This document shows, piece by piece, positions 10,721 through 22,439 of a stretch of DNA of 64,000 nt. Both the position numbers and the translations under genes were made by a program. The notes under the pieces are model-generated. The model saw nothing but the letters and a program-made list of their open reading frames with translations. It was not told the origin of the DNA and searched no databases. This stretch comes from Limonium bicolor. Taxonomy: Eukaryota; Streptophyta; Magnoliopsida; Caryophyllales; Plumbaginaceae. The DNA lies in NCBI GenBank assembly GCA_023374045.1, contig CM041776.1, positions 315,816,722 through 315,880,721 on the forward strand. Direction: 5' to 3'. The stretch's first letter is position 1, and each line of letters opens with the position of its first letter.

Positions 10721-11614
10721 TTCCTGTAGCAGTCCTGACCTCTGTGAAACTTGCCACAGACCTGGCACTTCGGAGCAGGAGCTGACGAAGACGAACCACC
10801 TCTATCTCGCGAACGGTCCCCAGAGCGGTCTCCAGCTCGGTCTCCAGTAGACTGCTTCTTCTGAGAAGCAGACTGATCCCTCCTATCGCTCTCGTCGGAC
10901 CTCTCTTCCTCTTCTGGTCCTTCCCTCCAGACTGGCGACCTCTCAAGTCGGCCTCTACCAACAGGGCGACATCAGCAACGTCCCTGAAGGTCTTGTGACG
11001 CAGAGGCGTCACAGCAGAACGGATGTCAGGCCTCAGGCCACTCTCAAACTTCCTGGCCTTCCTATGCTCGTCAGGCTCAGGTGCAAACTTCGACAGGCTG
11101 ATGAACTTCCTGACGTACTCCTCCACACTCATATCCCGACCCTGGCGTAGTCGGTTATACTCCAGAATGCGCTGGTCCTTATAAACGTCGGGGTAGAACT
11201 GCTTGTTGAACTCCCCAGTGAACTGCTCCCACGTCCAAGGCTGTGGGAATCTCCCCATCACTGACCTCCACCACTCCTTGGCTTCGGCCTTAAAAAGGAA
11301 AGTAGCAAAGTCGACCTTCTGCTCCTCCTCAGAGCCCATCACACGCAGCAAATCCTCCTCCACCTCTGACAGCCAGTGACTGGCCTCCTGGGGGTCTCCT
11401 GCCCCATCGAACGACGGCGGCTTCAGCTTCATGAACTCCTGAAGCGCCTTCACATTTCTCCTCCAGCATCCGCCCCAGCTGGGCCTGCTCCGCCAGCTGG
11501 TCCTCCTCCAGCTGGACCACTCCCTGCAGCCATGGTCTGCATGAGCTGCGTCATGAACTGCTGAACAGCATCAGCCACATTTCCTGGAGGGTTCGTTGCT
11601 CTTCTTGGCGGCAT
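10689..11614 (-). pseudogene. Gypsy gag (capsid), one frameshift
   Basis: The likely start is the Met at 11614, which opens MPPRRATNPPGNV, about 95 bases downstream of the PBS. A Gly/Ala/Pro-rich stretch follows. The frame then shifts near 11460 into the main ORF (Met 11453), with the Retrotrans_gag signature: FDGAGDPQEASHWL, FLFKAEAKEWWRSV, WEQFTGEFNKQFYP, LRQGRDMSVEEYVRKF and FESGLRPDIR. This protein would form the virus-like particle shell. The end of the ORF overlaps the zinc knuckle in another frame. Confidence 0.88.
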
Positions 11615-11708
11615 TCTGAAAGTCCAACAGCAGGCAGTGACTCAGACACTAACACTGACGTTTCTGACTGACTGGCTAACTTAAAATCCCAGCAGATTAG
11701 AACCCAGA

Positions 11709-11720
11709 GCTCTGATACCA
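11709..11720 (-). other. Primer binding site of the gypsy element (initiator Met-tRNA)
   Basis: On the minus strand TGGTATCAGAGC lies five bases from the inner edge of the 5' LTR (11726). This 12-mer is complementary to the 3' end of plant initiator Met-tRNA, the usual primer for plant LTR elements. Confidence 0.9.
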
Positions 11721-11725
11721 CTAAA

Positions 11726-13896
11726 TGTAACACCCCCAAACACTGGCCTAGGAGTTAGGGGTATTACACGCCGCGTATTATTACTTAATAACGCAAGGCT
11801 CTAATATTCAAACGCAAATAAGCAAATAAGGCCCAAAACAGAATACTTAAATAAAGTATAATCAAGATGATGTCGCAACATCCCAAAAGTATTACAGAAC
11901 CCACCAACTAATATCAGAAGCGGAAGCTAACAAAGGCCCAAAGGCTCAAATTCAAATACAAGTCTCAACGAAACAATAACAAAATGAACTAAACTCCAGA
12001 GCTGCAAAGTGACCCTCGCTGATCAATCTGCAATGTTAGATAAAGTAGGGGAATGAGCACACAACTATGCCCAGTAGATGACAAACTTCATCAACCAGCA
12101 TGCTCAAAACATTTATAGAATGTTGACAAATCAGAAGAATCAAAGGAACCCAAAAGCATGTCAGAAAAGTAGAACAGAAGTCCATACGTTAGAGGACTAA
12201 ACAGAGTCAGAAGCAGACACAGAAGCAGAAAACAGAGTGGGACACTAGCGATCACAGCATACAGACAGAACGAGCAACCAGCTCGTGAACAGAACGAGGA
12301 AACCTCACTCGTAAACAGAACAAGTGTAAACACCCGTGAACAGAACGGGGAACATCACCCGTGAACAGAAGGATCCTACATAGCGCGCTACGAGACAGCG
12401 AACCAGCCATCCAAAGGCTCAGACACAGAGATAACTAGGTCCCAAAACAGAAGCTCAAATTAGATAAGCATATGTGCACCAAAGGCACCAGAAAGCACAT
12501 ATATGGCTTGGAAATCAGAAGGGGAATCCAACCCCGCAAACGGAAGTCAAAACAGAGCTCAAACGAGCAAGTTATGGTCAAAACAGTACCATGTCCGAAC
12601 TTGTGTCCGGACATCAATGTTCGGACACAAGTCGAGACTCAGAAGTCGAAACAGACAGATGTCCGAACATGTGTCCGAACTACGAAGTTCGGACACAGGT
12701 CAAACTTCAAAACAGTAGAAGAGACAGAGGTGTCCGAACATCAAAGGTCGGACAGATGTTCGGACGTTCTTCGGAAATCAGACACGCGCAGAGTCCGAAC
12801 TTGTGTCCGGACATCCATGTTCGGACACAGTCGAGACAAAATCAGAGAATACAGAAGGCTGTGTCCGAACTTCAAAGCTCGGACGGAAGTTCGGACATAG
12901 CGAAAACTTCAGAAAATTAAAGCGCTAAGGGATGTCCGAAAGTTCAATGTCGGACAGAAGTTCGGACACGCCGAAAAACACAGAGAACAGAGGCGATTTT
13001 ACACAATCAGAGGCATTAAAACAATGTCAAAACATCATACATTTGTAGAAAACAACCTGGGGGTTTGTAATTATTCAAAAACGCAAACGGACTGATTCAC
13101 AAACACAACGCAGAAGCAGATCACACACTAGAAACCAGAATTCGAAACGCCCCAAGGCTGAACACACTAATCGAATCCATCAGCCACCTACCTCAATTAT
13201 TGACAGACGAATCTTGAATCAGAACAGCAGCACCCAACCACGCAGAATCCCGAAATGCAGACCAAGGATGCCAACCAAAACACTGAATTCTGAACACAAC
13301 GCAGAGACACTCTCAATCAGAACTGACCACAACACCAAAACTGAAACGGAACGGAATTGAACCCCTCACCTGAATACGATATAAGAGACACAGCAGCAAT
13401 CCACAGCGGAGGAGAGATCGACGCAGACGTCGGAGGATTACTGGTTCACAATCAGATTGTAGAGAAGGGAATTAGGGATTGAGGAGTTCTCCAAACTTAA
13501 TAGCAACGCTACCAAACGATATACAAACATTGCGAAGAGAACAGTGAGGCAAAGAGAATTCACAACAGTAGTCAAGTCTCCAATCAGCAGCACTTGGACA
13601 GATTGATGAAGAGCAAACGTGAAGAGAGAGAGAGAGAGAGAGAAGAAGGAAGGCACACGTCTCTGAGAAACTGATCGGGAAAAAGGGGTTTGAATAGAAC
13701 GTGATTAACATCACGATAAGAGAAGCCTTAATATCCCTTAATTGATAAAACAAAACCCTTACCAGAAAATAAATAACGAAAGACCTCCACGCCCCTGACT
13801 TTAATCCAAAAGACTTCCATGTCCTGAATTAAGATTAAACCAACCTAAGAGTAAGTTGTGACGAAATAAAATATAACCAAATCTTGGGTTATAACA
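11726..13896 (-). repeat. Right LTR (5' LTR) of the gypsy element
   Basis: Same length as the left LTR (2171 bp), starting TGTAACACCCCC and ending TTATAACA, flanked outside by the TCGCG duplication. It should carry the promoter for leftward transcription. It repeats the hairpin array (12592-12969) and GA tract (about 13624-13642). One base is altered in the last hairpin unit (GTCCGAAAG), showing independent decay of the two LTRs. Confidence 0.92.
12592..12969. repeat. Array of six GTCCGAAC/GTTCGGAC hairpin units, right LTR
   Basis: Copy of the left-LTR array. Five units keep both arms. The sixth has a damaged left arm (GTCCGAAAG) and internal changes, while the right arm GTTCGGACA is kept. 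Confidence 0.82.
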
Positions 13897-13901
13897 TCGC
13901 G

Positions 13902-14439
13902 CGTCTCTCTCAAGACATACATATGATGATAATAATATTTTTTTTCTCTTTTTGGCGAGAGGTAATTTTGTTTGATATTTTTCACTTACCGACCTTTGCA
14001 CTTCTTCATGTTACTTGCGGCAAGCGAAAGGTCAATTAGCATCCCTCTCGATTATAGGGTCCGTTCGACAATGTCATTAATCTATGGAGATTTTAAACGT
14101 AGGTTTTCACTTAAAGCTCAAACTGTCAGAGCGGTTCTGGGCCCTACTAGAAAAAGAAACCAATCATTATTTAACACTTGTCCTCTTTTTATCTAGATTG
14201 TCGTGTCCATTTTTTCGCTGAAAGGGAATTGATCCTAAAAACATGATTTCTCTGTTGCTCTAACTCCACGACAAAGGATGGCTAGTATTGAGTGATGGTT
14301 ATGATCCAATTACAATCCCCCAAAAAATTGTGCCTTTTTGTTTCCTCGTACAAGAAATTTCCTCTTTATTTTGATGTATTCAAAAACTAAGAGAAAGATG
14401 TCTTGTAATTAGAATGCATCCCTTTGTCTCATTATGTCA
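13902..14439. other. Intergenic, no gene recognised
   Basis: AT-rich flank of the gypsy insertion. Short open frames here lack recognisable motifs. Confidence 0.5.
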
Positions 14440-15010
14440 TCCCAAACAACTCTCTCGAAGATCTCATCAGGGAGTGTGAGCGATTTCCCTTACAAAAGAG
14501 GAACAAACTCAAATTTCTCTGGATGATATCCCACAGATTCATAAGAAATTAATTTTGATCTCTGTTTTTTGGGAAACACTTCTTTTCAATGCTCGCTCTT
14601 TCTGAAGTTGTTCAGCTCACCATGGGAAAAGTATGAAAAGTGGAGAACAAATTGAAGGTCAAGAAAGTCGGAGAGGTTTGTTTTTCTTTCAATTCTGAAA
14701 CCAAGAAGATATGAAGATAGTCACTCGACGAGAACTTTGATCCTTTGATAGTTGTCTGTTAGCCATGCAAAAGGTGGAAAAAGAAAAAACAAACTCCTAG
14801 AGACCATGTTTTTTGGTGGGTTCCGTTCTGGCTCCACGTTCATGGTGTTCCTTTTGTATTCTATAAGATGGAAATTGCCCATAGATTTGGTGAACAATAC
14901 TGATCGTATTATTTTATATGATAAAGAGGGTGATACAAAGTCGAGTGATTTTCTCGAGTATGAGTTTTGGTGGATGTCTTACTATTTGCATGGCGGCCGG
15001 GATGAATTAT
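14440..15010 (+). pseudogene. LINE ORF1 fragment (DUF4283-like), decayed
   Basis: In broken plus-strand frames I read RSLEDLIRECERFPLQK near 14450 and WWVPFWLHVHGVPFVFYK at about 14812-14865. The second matches the RWVPFWVHVHDVPLQF stretch of the better preserved LINE ORF1 at 60.8-61.4 kb, so this is the nucleic-acid-binding ORF1 of an L1-type LINE. Stops and frameshifts are frequent. Further LINE parts may follow to about 15700 but I cannot identify them. Confidence 0.62.
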
Positions 15011-17391
15011 AAATTCTGGCTTACTTATGAAAACTTTTTGACTTAAAGCTTTATATGTGAAATATTCACTCATGGGTCAAGAGAATGTGAGGATAAGAGG
15101 GATGGTGCGATTGCCAATATGGTCCATGGTTGAAAGTTGGGCTCGTCAATTCTGGGTGGGTAATTTGGGATAAAAATCTAAAGAGTGTTGAGAAGATTCC
15201 TGGTCTGATGGGCAGTTGCTGCAGTTAGAAGTAGCTCTTCTCCTTCCTTGGGTGCTTTCATCGGTCTCAAACATGTTTGCTGATGAAACTATGAAGGAAA
15301 AGACTAATGTCCTAACGAAGTTGGTCGATGCCTATGAGGTAAAGGAAACTCTTGACTCTCAGTTTGAAGGCGTCCTTGAGGATCACCTAGGGTCACCTAG
15401 CATAATGTCCTTAGGTGGTGGCCTTGCCTAGAGTGGGGTATGACCATAATGTCCCTAGAAATCTTATGGGATAAGATACCCCTTTTGTTTTGTCGGTGTT
15501 TAATCCTTTTGGAGATGTGGTGGTGATGCGTGACGGGTGGTTTTGTGGCCTTGATCTGGTTGAGTTCTTGGTGAACTGATGGGAAAAGTTGTTGACTCTC
15601 AAGTCTGTGGATACGTTAAAGCTTGCGACGAAACTGAACAATGCTGCTTCAAGAGTGATTTTGTTGTATCTGACCTTAATATGGACAATGCTTGTCAAAG
15701 ATATTCATATTAAGAGATGTATCTTTTCTTATCAAGTCTATTAGCTTCCATCAAGATCTATGGTTGATTGATCATGTGTTTCTGATACAATTAGGTTGGA
15801 TTGTGAGTTTGTTGTTTACTAAAAGTAGGATTCCCATTAGGGGGAAATGGAGTGATTAACGTACTAGTTTTCGTTAAACTTGTTTATGGTTACCAATTTT
15901 GCAGAGATGTCTTTGGGGTGTTGTTGATGCGATTTTGTATTTCTGTTTTTAATGAATGGAAAGGCGATGGATTTTAGAAAGAAAAAAAAGAAATAGCGGT
16001 AAGTAATTTTATATTGAAAGAGTGATAATTGAAGGTGTGATATGCGCATCCACATTATTCGTCATGGAGATTCTGATTAATGATATGCAATTTCCTCAAA
16101 ATTCAAATTTAAGAAATGAAAGTAGGAGGTAAGCGGCAGAGGCAACCTAACACATGGCCCAAAATCTCTCCCCTTTCTCTTTTTCCACATATCCTTATAA
16201 ACGACACATAGTACTAGGATTTATAACCCCAAAGCATTAAATTATTGCACGAGGTTTTAAAAATTAAAGATAAATTTGTTTGATTATGGGGTTTAATACC
16301 CTTTGTGTTGATAATATTAAATGTGATTTAGTTTATGAAACTCTTTAATGTAGACAATTTCTTTATTTTCTCTTCTAAATTTTTATTTTGTTGTTTTTCT
16401 CATATATGTTAATTATATTATTTTCCTGCTTAGCATTGTCTATTTTAATTATACTTTGATTTATTATGCATTTCCATTATTTATCTCTGAAAACATCAAC
16501 ACAATAAGATCAATTTACTTTAAATTACTAATTGACATTGTTACTTGTTAACCTGAATTTTGTATATTTGGTTTGTTCAATAACATGATTGATGCTTTAG
16601 TAACTTTGATAAAAATAACATGTTTTTTTTTGTCGAAAAAATAATATGTTTTTTGTCATTTCTAATAATCTCACTGGAATTTATTTTAATACAAATTGTA
16701 CCACTAATAGAATAGTAGTATTACATAACCTGTGTTGATGGTACGTAGTCAAGAAGAGGCGACCCACAGTCCAAAAGGAAGCCCTACATGCACATAAATT
16801 CATGACTTTTTTTTTTATCTCAACAACGGGAGTTAACATGCCTTCTAACTAAAACTCAAGTGCTTGAAGTCTGCCGAGAACATACAAGTGGAACAAACCG
16901 GAACAAAGTCCGCCATGAAAAAATCGGATTTGGACATTAAGAACAAATCTAGCAGGCTTAAATTTCTTTTAAGGCCCGACCCATCCACCCATTGATAAGC
17001 TATATGATCATTATCTTTGTCCTTCACCCGAGTAAGAAAGACAGCGCACATCATTATTAATGGTTCATTCTCCTTTGTTGTTAATCTCTCAATCCTTCGT
17101 TTTGGATCAAAACCCAACTTATGTGAGCATACCGATGTTCAAAATCGTAGTGGAATAAATTCCCTGTCCAAAGACCATCATGCTTTCATCTTATTACTCT
17201 GGATTGAGCAAACAAGTAACTCCGTTCTCAACCCAGATTATAGGGTGGAGATGAAGCTCACAAGTTAGTAGTGGGACCATTATTGTAATCATCATCATCC
17301 ATTTTTTTTTAAAAAAGTTGTGCTTCAAGGGTAGATGATGTGAAGACGAGCAGCTTTTTTAGTAGATCAATAATCTACTCGAGATTATATA
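15011..17391. other. Spacer, no gene recognised
   Basis: Mostly AT-rich. The first 700 bases may be LINE debris. Opposed ORFs at 16845-17117 (minus) and 17017-17268 (plus) overlap and match nothing I know. Otherwise I see nothing in it. Confidence 0.5.
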
Positions 17392-17553
17392 GGCTTCGTT
17401 CGGTCGACGCCTTTTTATGGCTGTTTTGGGTGTGGTCCCCATGTGGACCCACGTGGGTCCTACGTTCTACTCCAATAATATACTGCCATATATAAAACAA
17501 CCACAAAACAGCCAGACCAAAACAATCACAAAACAACCCACCCGAACGCAGCC
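17392..17553. mobile_element. MITE-like inverted-repeat element
   Basis: The left end GGCTTCGTTCGGT and the reverse complement of the right end GGCTGCGTTCGGG are imperfect inverted termini. Inner arms also pair (ATGGCTGTTTTG against CAAAACAGCCAG), with a palindromic CCCACGTGGG near the middle. Flanks do not show a clear 8-bp duplication, so the superfamily is uncertain. Confidence 0.5.
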
Positions 17554-17601
17554 ATAATCCATTTTGAGAACGGAACCTGAGAAACTAGATCTAAATAAGT
17601 A

Positions 17602-17819
17602 CTCCTCCGTCCTTCAACAATATTTGTCATTTTAGAAACTTGCAGACTTATTAAGAAAAGTAGAAAAATGACGCGGTACTTTTCCATCTAAATAATAATT
17701 ACTTTTATGTTGAATAGTAGGGTTAAAAGTGGAAAAATGTATGTCAAAAAGCTAGAATGACACATATTTTTTAACAAGAATCACAACCTAAAACGGTAAA
17801 TATTAATTAACGGAGGGAG
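17602..17819. mobile_element. Stowaway-like MITE
   Basis: Ends CTCCTCCGTCC and CGGAGGGAG are inverted copies of the plant Stowaway terminus, and TA dinucleotides flank it (17600-17601, 17820-17821), the Tc1/mariner target duplication. It is 218 bp, noncoding, and one C is missing from the left terminus. Confidence 0.82.
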
Positions 17820-18926
17820 TATTAAATTACACTAGAGAAAAGTAGAAGAATCCTTAGCTCTATTCGTTTAAGCATACTTATGACTATTTTTGTTTTGATT
17901 TTTTATATACGATTATATGTTATTGGAGCAGAACACAGACCTATATAAAACTTAAACAAGACTTAAACAACAACCAACTCAATATGATATATATATAAGT
18001 GATCAAATATATCACAAATATATCAATATCATTACTAGTGCACATAGCTAAGAGAAAACTGATTTGCAACACGCTGCATCCTTCTTTTAAGATCCCAAAG
18101 CCCTACCGCTCACCCATGCCATCATCTTTCTACAATTATATAAATATGTACCTTCTTTCAAAAAAATTATATAAATATGTACCGTGACACTAATAAATAG
18201 ATGTCTCATAGACTCTAACTCATTGCACCAACATTACTTGCCCACCAATTTGTTTCCAATTACCCATCTGATTCCGGAGTTCTGTCGTGGGCTAAAGCCT
18301 AGACGCAAGAAGGGGCCCGTCAAAATTAACAGGGAAGAAAAGTCTTTTGGGGCTGGTCATAAAAGCCCAATCCGACATTAAACTCGTTTAAGCAGCATAA
18401 TACACACACCCTCACAGTGAGTCCATTGCCATCCGGCATTTTTTTTTTGTTCTTGTTTTTTAAAATAACGGGAGTTTTTTGGTTATTGCTGCTTTGCTTT
18501 CAAGCAAAAAACAGAGGTGGTGCCTGGGGTAGTAAACCTCGCTCGGAAAGCACATGACCATTTGCAAATTGCAGCGAATTAGTTGGCAACTCAGAGTCAT
18601 CATTTTGATTAACGTAAAGTAAAAGAAGCAAAGCAAAGCAGGGGCCCAACTTTACAGATCGATGGGCCCATCTTACACACTCCTAAAAAGAGAAAAACAT
18701 CACTAATATTCATTTCCAATGACATGGTTTGATAAGAATATACAAACCCCCCCAACTATATACTTTCAGAATACTAAAACACAATCAATCAGAGATTAAA
18801 AGAGCAGGTTTGAGAAATTAAAAGAGCAATTTAAAAGATGAAAAGAATGAACATTTGAAAATCCAAGGATGGGAAGAAGGAAGGAAGGGATGTTGTTGCA
18901 AAAAAAAAAAAAAAATCACCATCTCT
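17820..18926. other. Intergenic, no gene recognised
   Basis: AT-rich spacer downstream of the acidic-protein gene. Runs of A and T are present. No domain or RNA gene is seen. Confidence 0.5.
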
Positions 18927-19746
18927 TCAAACTATTACACCGGACAGATGATGATGATAATATACAGCAGCATCCATTGTCATGAATCCATCAACAAGCC
19001 ATGTTTCTTTTGCTATATCTGATGATAATTCATAGAAATTAGGATCGTATTCATCACCATCGCTAATGTCTCCCTCTCCTTCTTCACCTCCACTTTTTTC
19101 TTCTTCTTCGTTGTTCAGTACTTTCTTTTTCTTCTTGTTCATCCTTGTCTGATTTCTGCAACTGCTGCAACTGATTTTGTTTCTCTTCTAATCTACTCAT
19201 AGCTGGTGCAGATCTACACCTCATCAGTAACAAAGCATTCTTTGGTGGCACAACAACAACAGATTCCTCCTCCGAATTTTTCCTTTTCTCAATTGAATCA
19301 CACATTTGATTATCTTCATTCTCTTGTAACACCATAAACCATTTCGAAAACACAGCTCTCGATCCCTCTTCTTCCTCCACATCAGAATTCCCCACCCGAT
19401 TCTCCCCTTTCCCCTCATCATTATCATCATCATCGTCATCGTCATCTTCTTCTTCGTCGTCATCCGACAACATATCCTGCCCAGAAACGACCCAAAACAC
19501 CTGAAATCAACCGGAGGTTTCGTAAACAAGTCAAGAATTGCATCGCATCTTTCCCCCAATTACTCATCTTCTTACTCGTACCCATCTCCCTTTTCTTACT
19601 CCCACTCCCACCATTATGTATTCTCTCAATCTCTTCATCACAGATTGCCAGCTCCGGCAATTTGCTGCTGCAGCTCCTGTTCCTCTAGGCCGGACTTTGA
19701 TCTGCCCAGCGCATGTCACTTTCGGCGAAGTCGGTTCTGAAGACAT
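18927..19746 (-). pseudogene. Plant-specific acidic protein of unknown function, frameshifted
   Basis: The minus-strand start at 19746 opens MSSEPTSPKVTCAGQIKVRP, followed by RSWQSVM, EEIERIHNGG, DAMQFLTCLRNLR and DFRCFGSFLG. Then come a long Asp/Glu tract (about 19475-19420), SRAVFSKWFMVLQE, a Gln/Glu-rich coiled-coil-like stretch and a C-terminal FYELSSDIAKETWLVDG (about 19035-18985). The ordered motifs look like a conserved plant family, but I cannot name it. No intron is needed. The motifs sit in different frames; single-base breaks lie near 19643 (GATGG to GATG), 19515, 19485 and 19140. I see no nonsense substitution, so it is either a young pseudogene or a real gene with indel errors. 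Confidence 0.6.
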
Positions 19747-20560
19747 CTCCTCATGATGATGATCATTTCCGGTGCTCGTTTGATTGTTTGTAACTGGTCT
19801 CGTCCATAAAAGTGGGCTCGCGGCTGCGGTTCCGAGTCCGGTGAGTTTCTTAAGATGGTGGTTATGGTAGCGCTTTGAAGCTTCGTTGGCCGTGCTGGAC
19901 TACAGATGGGTTTTGGCATGAGTGCAAGTTGGGCTCGTGATGGAAAACATACTAATAGATCGGTTGATGGTGCCGCACCGACCTTGCCTTCTTCATCGTT
20001 GTTGGTTATGTCCGTCTGAAATGTCAGATTATATTCTCAGACAATCTGGAGCTCTTATCAGAAGAAGATGGACGACTTGTTTGCGTGTCTTTTTTCTGGA
20101 GGATGTTTGAGAAGGAACAATTGAAGTGGGAAGTTTTGGAGAGGTTGATGTTGATGGTGTGTGTATGTGTGTTGTGAGCTCTGTGACACTCTGTGCTGTG
20201 TTTGGACATAGACAGATGGGCTTTAAAGCAAATAACAGCTATTTTCTGACCTGATCTCCTTTTGTTCTTCATCTTTGTGTGGGTTTTTTGTACTTTTTTG
20301 CTTCTTAAAAAGATACAGTACCTCTTTTCTCCCTTATTTAAAAAATGGTTTGCTTTTTTGTTTGAAAGAAAAAATGGTTTGCTTTTGATCAGCTTTCTAT
20401 CTGCTTTTCGATTTTTGCTTCTTCCACTTGAAATGAAAGAGTATTATTCGAACTGGCATCACAATCCTCTTGGATCACACACAGACATTCACCAGTTTGG
20501 AACAGTCCACAACAAGCGTTGATCTCATGATCGTTATTGTTTTAATTATATAGTATTATA
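19747..20560. promoter_or_regulatory. Upstream region of the acidic-protein gene
   Basis: This should hold the promoter of the minus-strand gene starting at 19746. I see no clear TATA box that I would commit to. CA/TG-rich microsatellite-like sequence lies near 20155-20175. Small ORFs here look incidental. Confidence 0.35.
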
Positions 20561-20797
20561 CTTGCCCTCCGTCCATGATGACCGTCATGTTTGCTTTATG
20601 GTGACGTTTTTCCACTTCAATATTAAGTATATTAAGATTAAATATTTTATATAAAACTAAATTTGTAACATTAGTTTATCATGTAAGAATAATATGCAAA
20701 AACTTAAATTTTCAAAATTTAATTTATCTTATATGTAAAAGTTGAAGTCAAACGACATTCCAAATGTTACAGGACGGTCAATCAGGGACGGAAGATT
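20561..20797. mobile_element. Stowaway-like MITE, diverged
   Basis: Starts with CCCTCCGTCC near 20565 and ends with GGGACGGAAG near 20784-20793. It shares a left-side stretch (CATGTTTGCTTTATGGTGACG, then TTTTTCCACTTCAATATTAA) with the element at 54472-54708, so both belong to one family. Flanking A/T sequence makes the TA duplication ambiguous. Confidence 0.65.
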
Positions 20798-22439
20798 ATA
20801 AACTATATTCTGCATTTTTCCACTCATATAGATCTATAAACATATTTATTATAAAATTAAATTTCTCTATCAATCCTTTTAAATGATTTAAAATATATAA
20901 AATATAAGGACAACCTTAATTATAGTGCTGAAAAAATCAATATAGAGCCGGAAGGAAGGAGTATTAAAATCAATGAACCACACGGTTAATTAGGGACCGG
21001 AGAGCATATTGTAAAAGCTGGGTTGAATGAAATGGTTGAACCCACATCCCATCACGTTAAATAATTTTTGATTTGTCATCATCAACGGCCACCAAACTCA
21101 TGACCCCTTTTTCTTTCTTTCTTTCTCACAGCCTGTGACTTTATTAACCAAAGAAAAAAAGTGTGTGGAATATTTGGTGCGTAATCACTTGGCCGTGACA
21201 ATGGGGTCGGGCGGCCTCAGGCACGGAACCACCATCTGATTCGTCCCGATTTTTTTTATCCGATTCAAACACAATCAAAATATCCCAGATGTTGTTAAGC
21301 TGGATAAAGCGGGACTATTTTTAAAAGTATGGTTGGTGCAATATTCGAAACGAATGTAGTATGTAGAAGCAGAACATAACTTAGTAAAAAAAGGTAAGGT
21401 AATTGTAGCTTCGTTGCTAAAATAGTGTATGCAGGATTCTAAGTCGTGGGTTTAAGGCCCGTTCCTCTCCACACACATTAATCCACTTTTGAATTTTTTT
21501 TGGAATAAGTGTCAAACTGTCATGGATTAGTACCAACTAAAGCTGATATAGGAATAGGATGGTTCTCTAGGTTTGTATTTATACAAATGCATTCCGCGTT
21601 GTATCTCACCAATGAATGCGCTCTAAAGCATATGAACCATACGATCAATGCATTTATCAAAAACTAACAAACGGATTGATGATATCTCAATGGTTAGGTT
21701 TTATAGTCTGTTTAACTAATTACATTCACGCTAGATATGAAAGGAGAAAGCTCTCAAAATTTAGAGTGGGTGGGAATGAGTGCTGAGACCTTGAAACTAT
21801 GGCCTAATAAGACACACATGGTATTAAAGAGATAGTATCACAATTCATATCTAAAGATCATCCATAAAAAGCCACATCTCATCAACCAAGTAATTCAAAT
21901 CATCAAATCACTTTGTCATCAAACATTATATCTTTGGCAGTATTAATAAGGAATTAAATTGCGAGTTAGGGAAGGTTTACAAAGACACAATATTTCTTTA
22001 CTGTGCTTCAGATAGGGAATCATGTTCTAGTTTGCCCAAAACTTCCCATCTTTATGTTCAATAACTAAAAATTGATCTCAAACTACTTCCAATAGAAGAA
22101 ACTTGTTCACTTATTTCCAATCCCTCTCCTACTTATCCAAATGCTTTAAGGTGAAATCAGTACTAATCATACTAGTATAAATCTCTTAAGTTTTTGTTCT
22201 TAACTTGATATGCATTTGATTGTAATGCTAATGGAAATATTTCTATCAACTCATCATCGGTAGTTTTTCTGTTCCATTTAGGTTGTAAATAAATGTCAAC
22301 CTTTGGAACAAACTCATACAATAGTGGAGTATGTGGGTGGGAGTAGGATGAACCTCAAAAGTGGTAATGTTAGTGATAGGTTGTGCTACAAGATCAGCAT
22401 GATGTTGTTTGCTGGTAAGACCCAATCTAGATGGCAAAC
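20798..22439. other. Spacer with MITE debris, no gene
   Basis: A partial Stowaway-like end (GGAAGGAAGGAGTATT) lies near 20950-20965. A weak tRNA-like B box (GTGGGTTTAAGGCCC) near 21446-21460 may be SINE debris. Nothing else is recognised. Confidence 0.4.

Larger units (their letters stand above)
4912..13896 (-). mobile_element. Ty3/gypsy chromovirus-like LTR retrotransposon, complete structure
   Basis: The 8985-bp element has two LTRs of 2171 bp each, TG...CA ends and a perfect 5-bp target duplication TCGCG (4907-4911 and 13897-13901). It is transcribed leftward: primer site next to the right LTR, polypurine tract next to the left LTR, and gag, protease, RT, RNase H, integrase and chromodomain-like tail in the Ty3/gypsy order between. 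The integrase tail (VFHVSMLRKY... then VKVQW...EEATWE) is the pattern of plant chromoviruses of the Tekay/Del type; lineage assignment is by recall only. Coding is split by several frameshifts, so this copy looks non-autonomous as sequenced. Confidence 0.93.

Noticed and set aside
21446..21520. SINE or tRNA gene from a GTGGGTTTAAGGCCC B-box-like sequence
   Set aside because: No convincing A box at the right distance and no defined ends.
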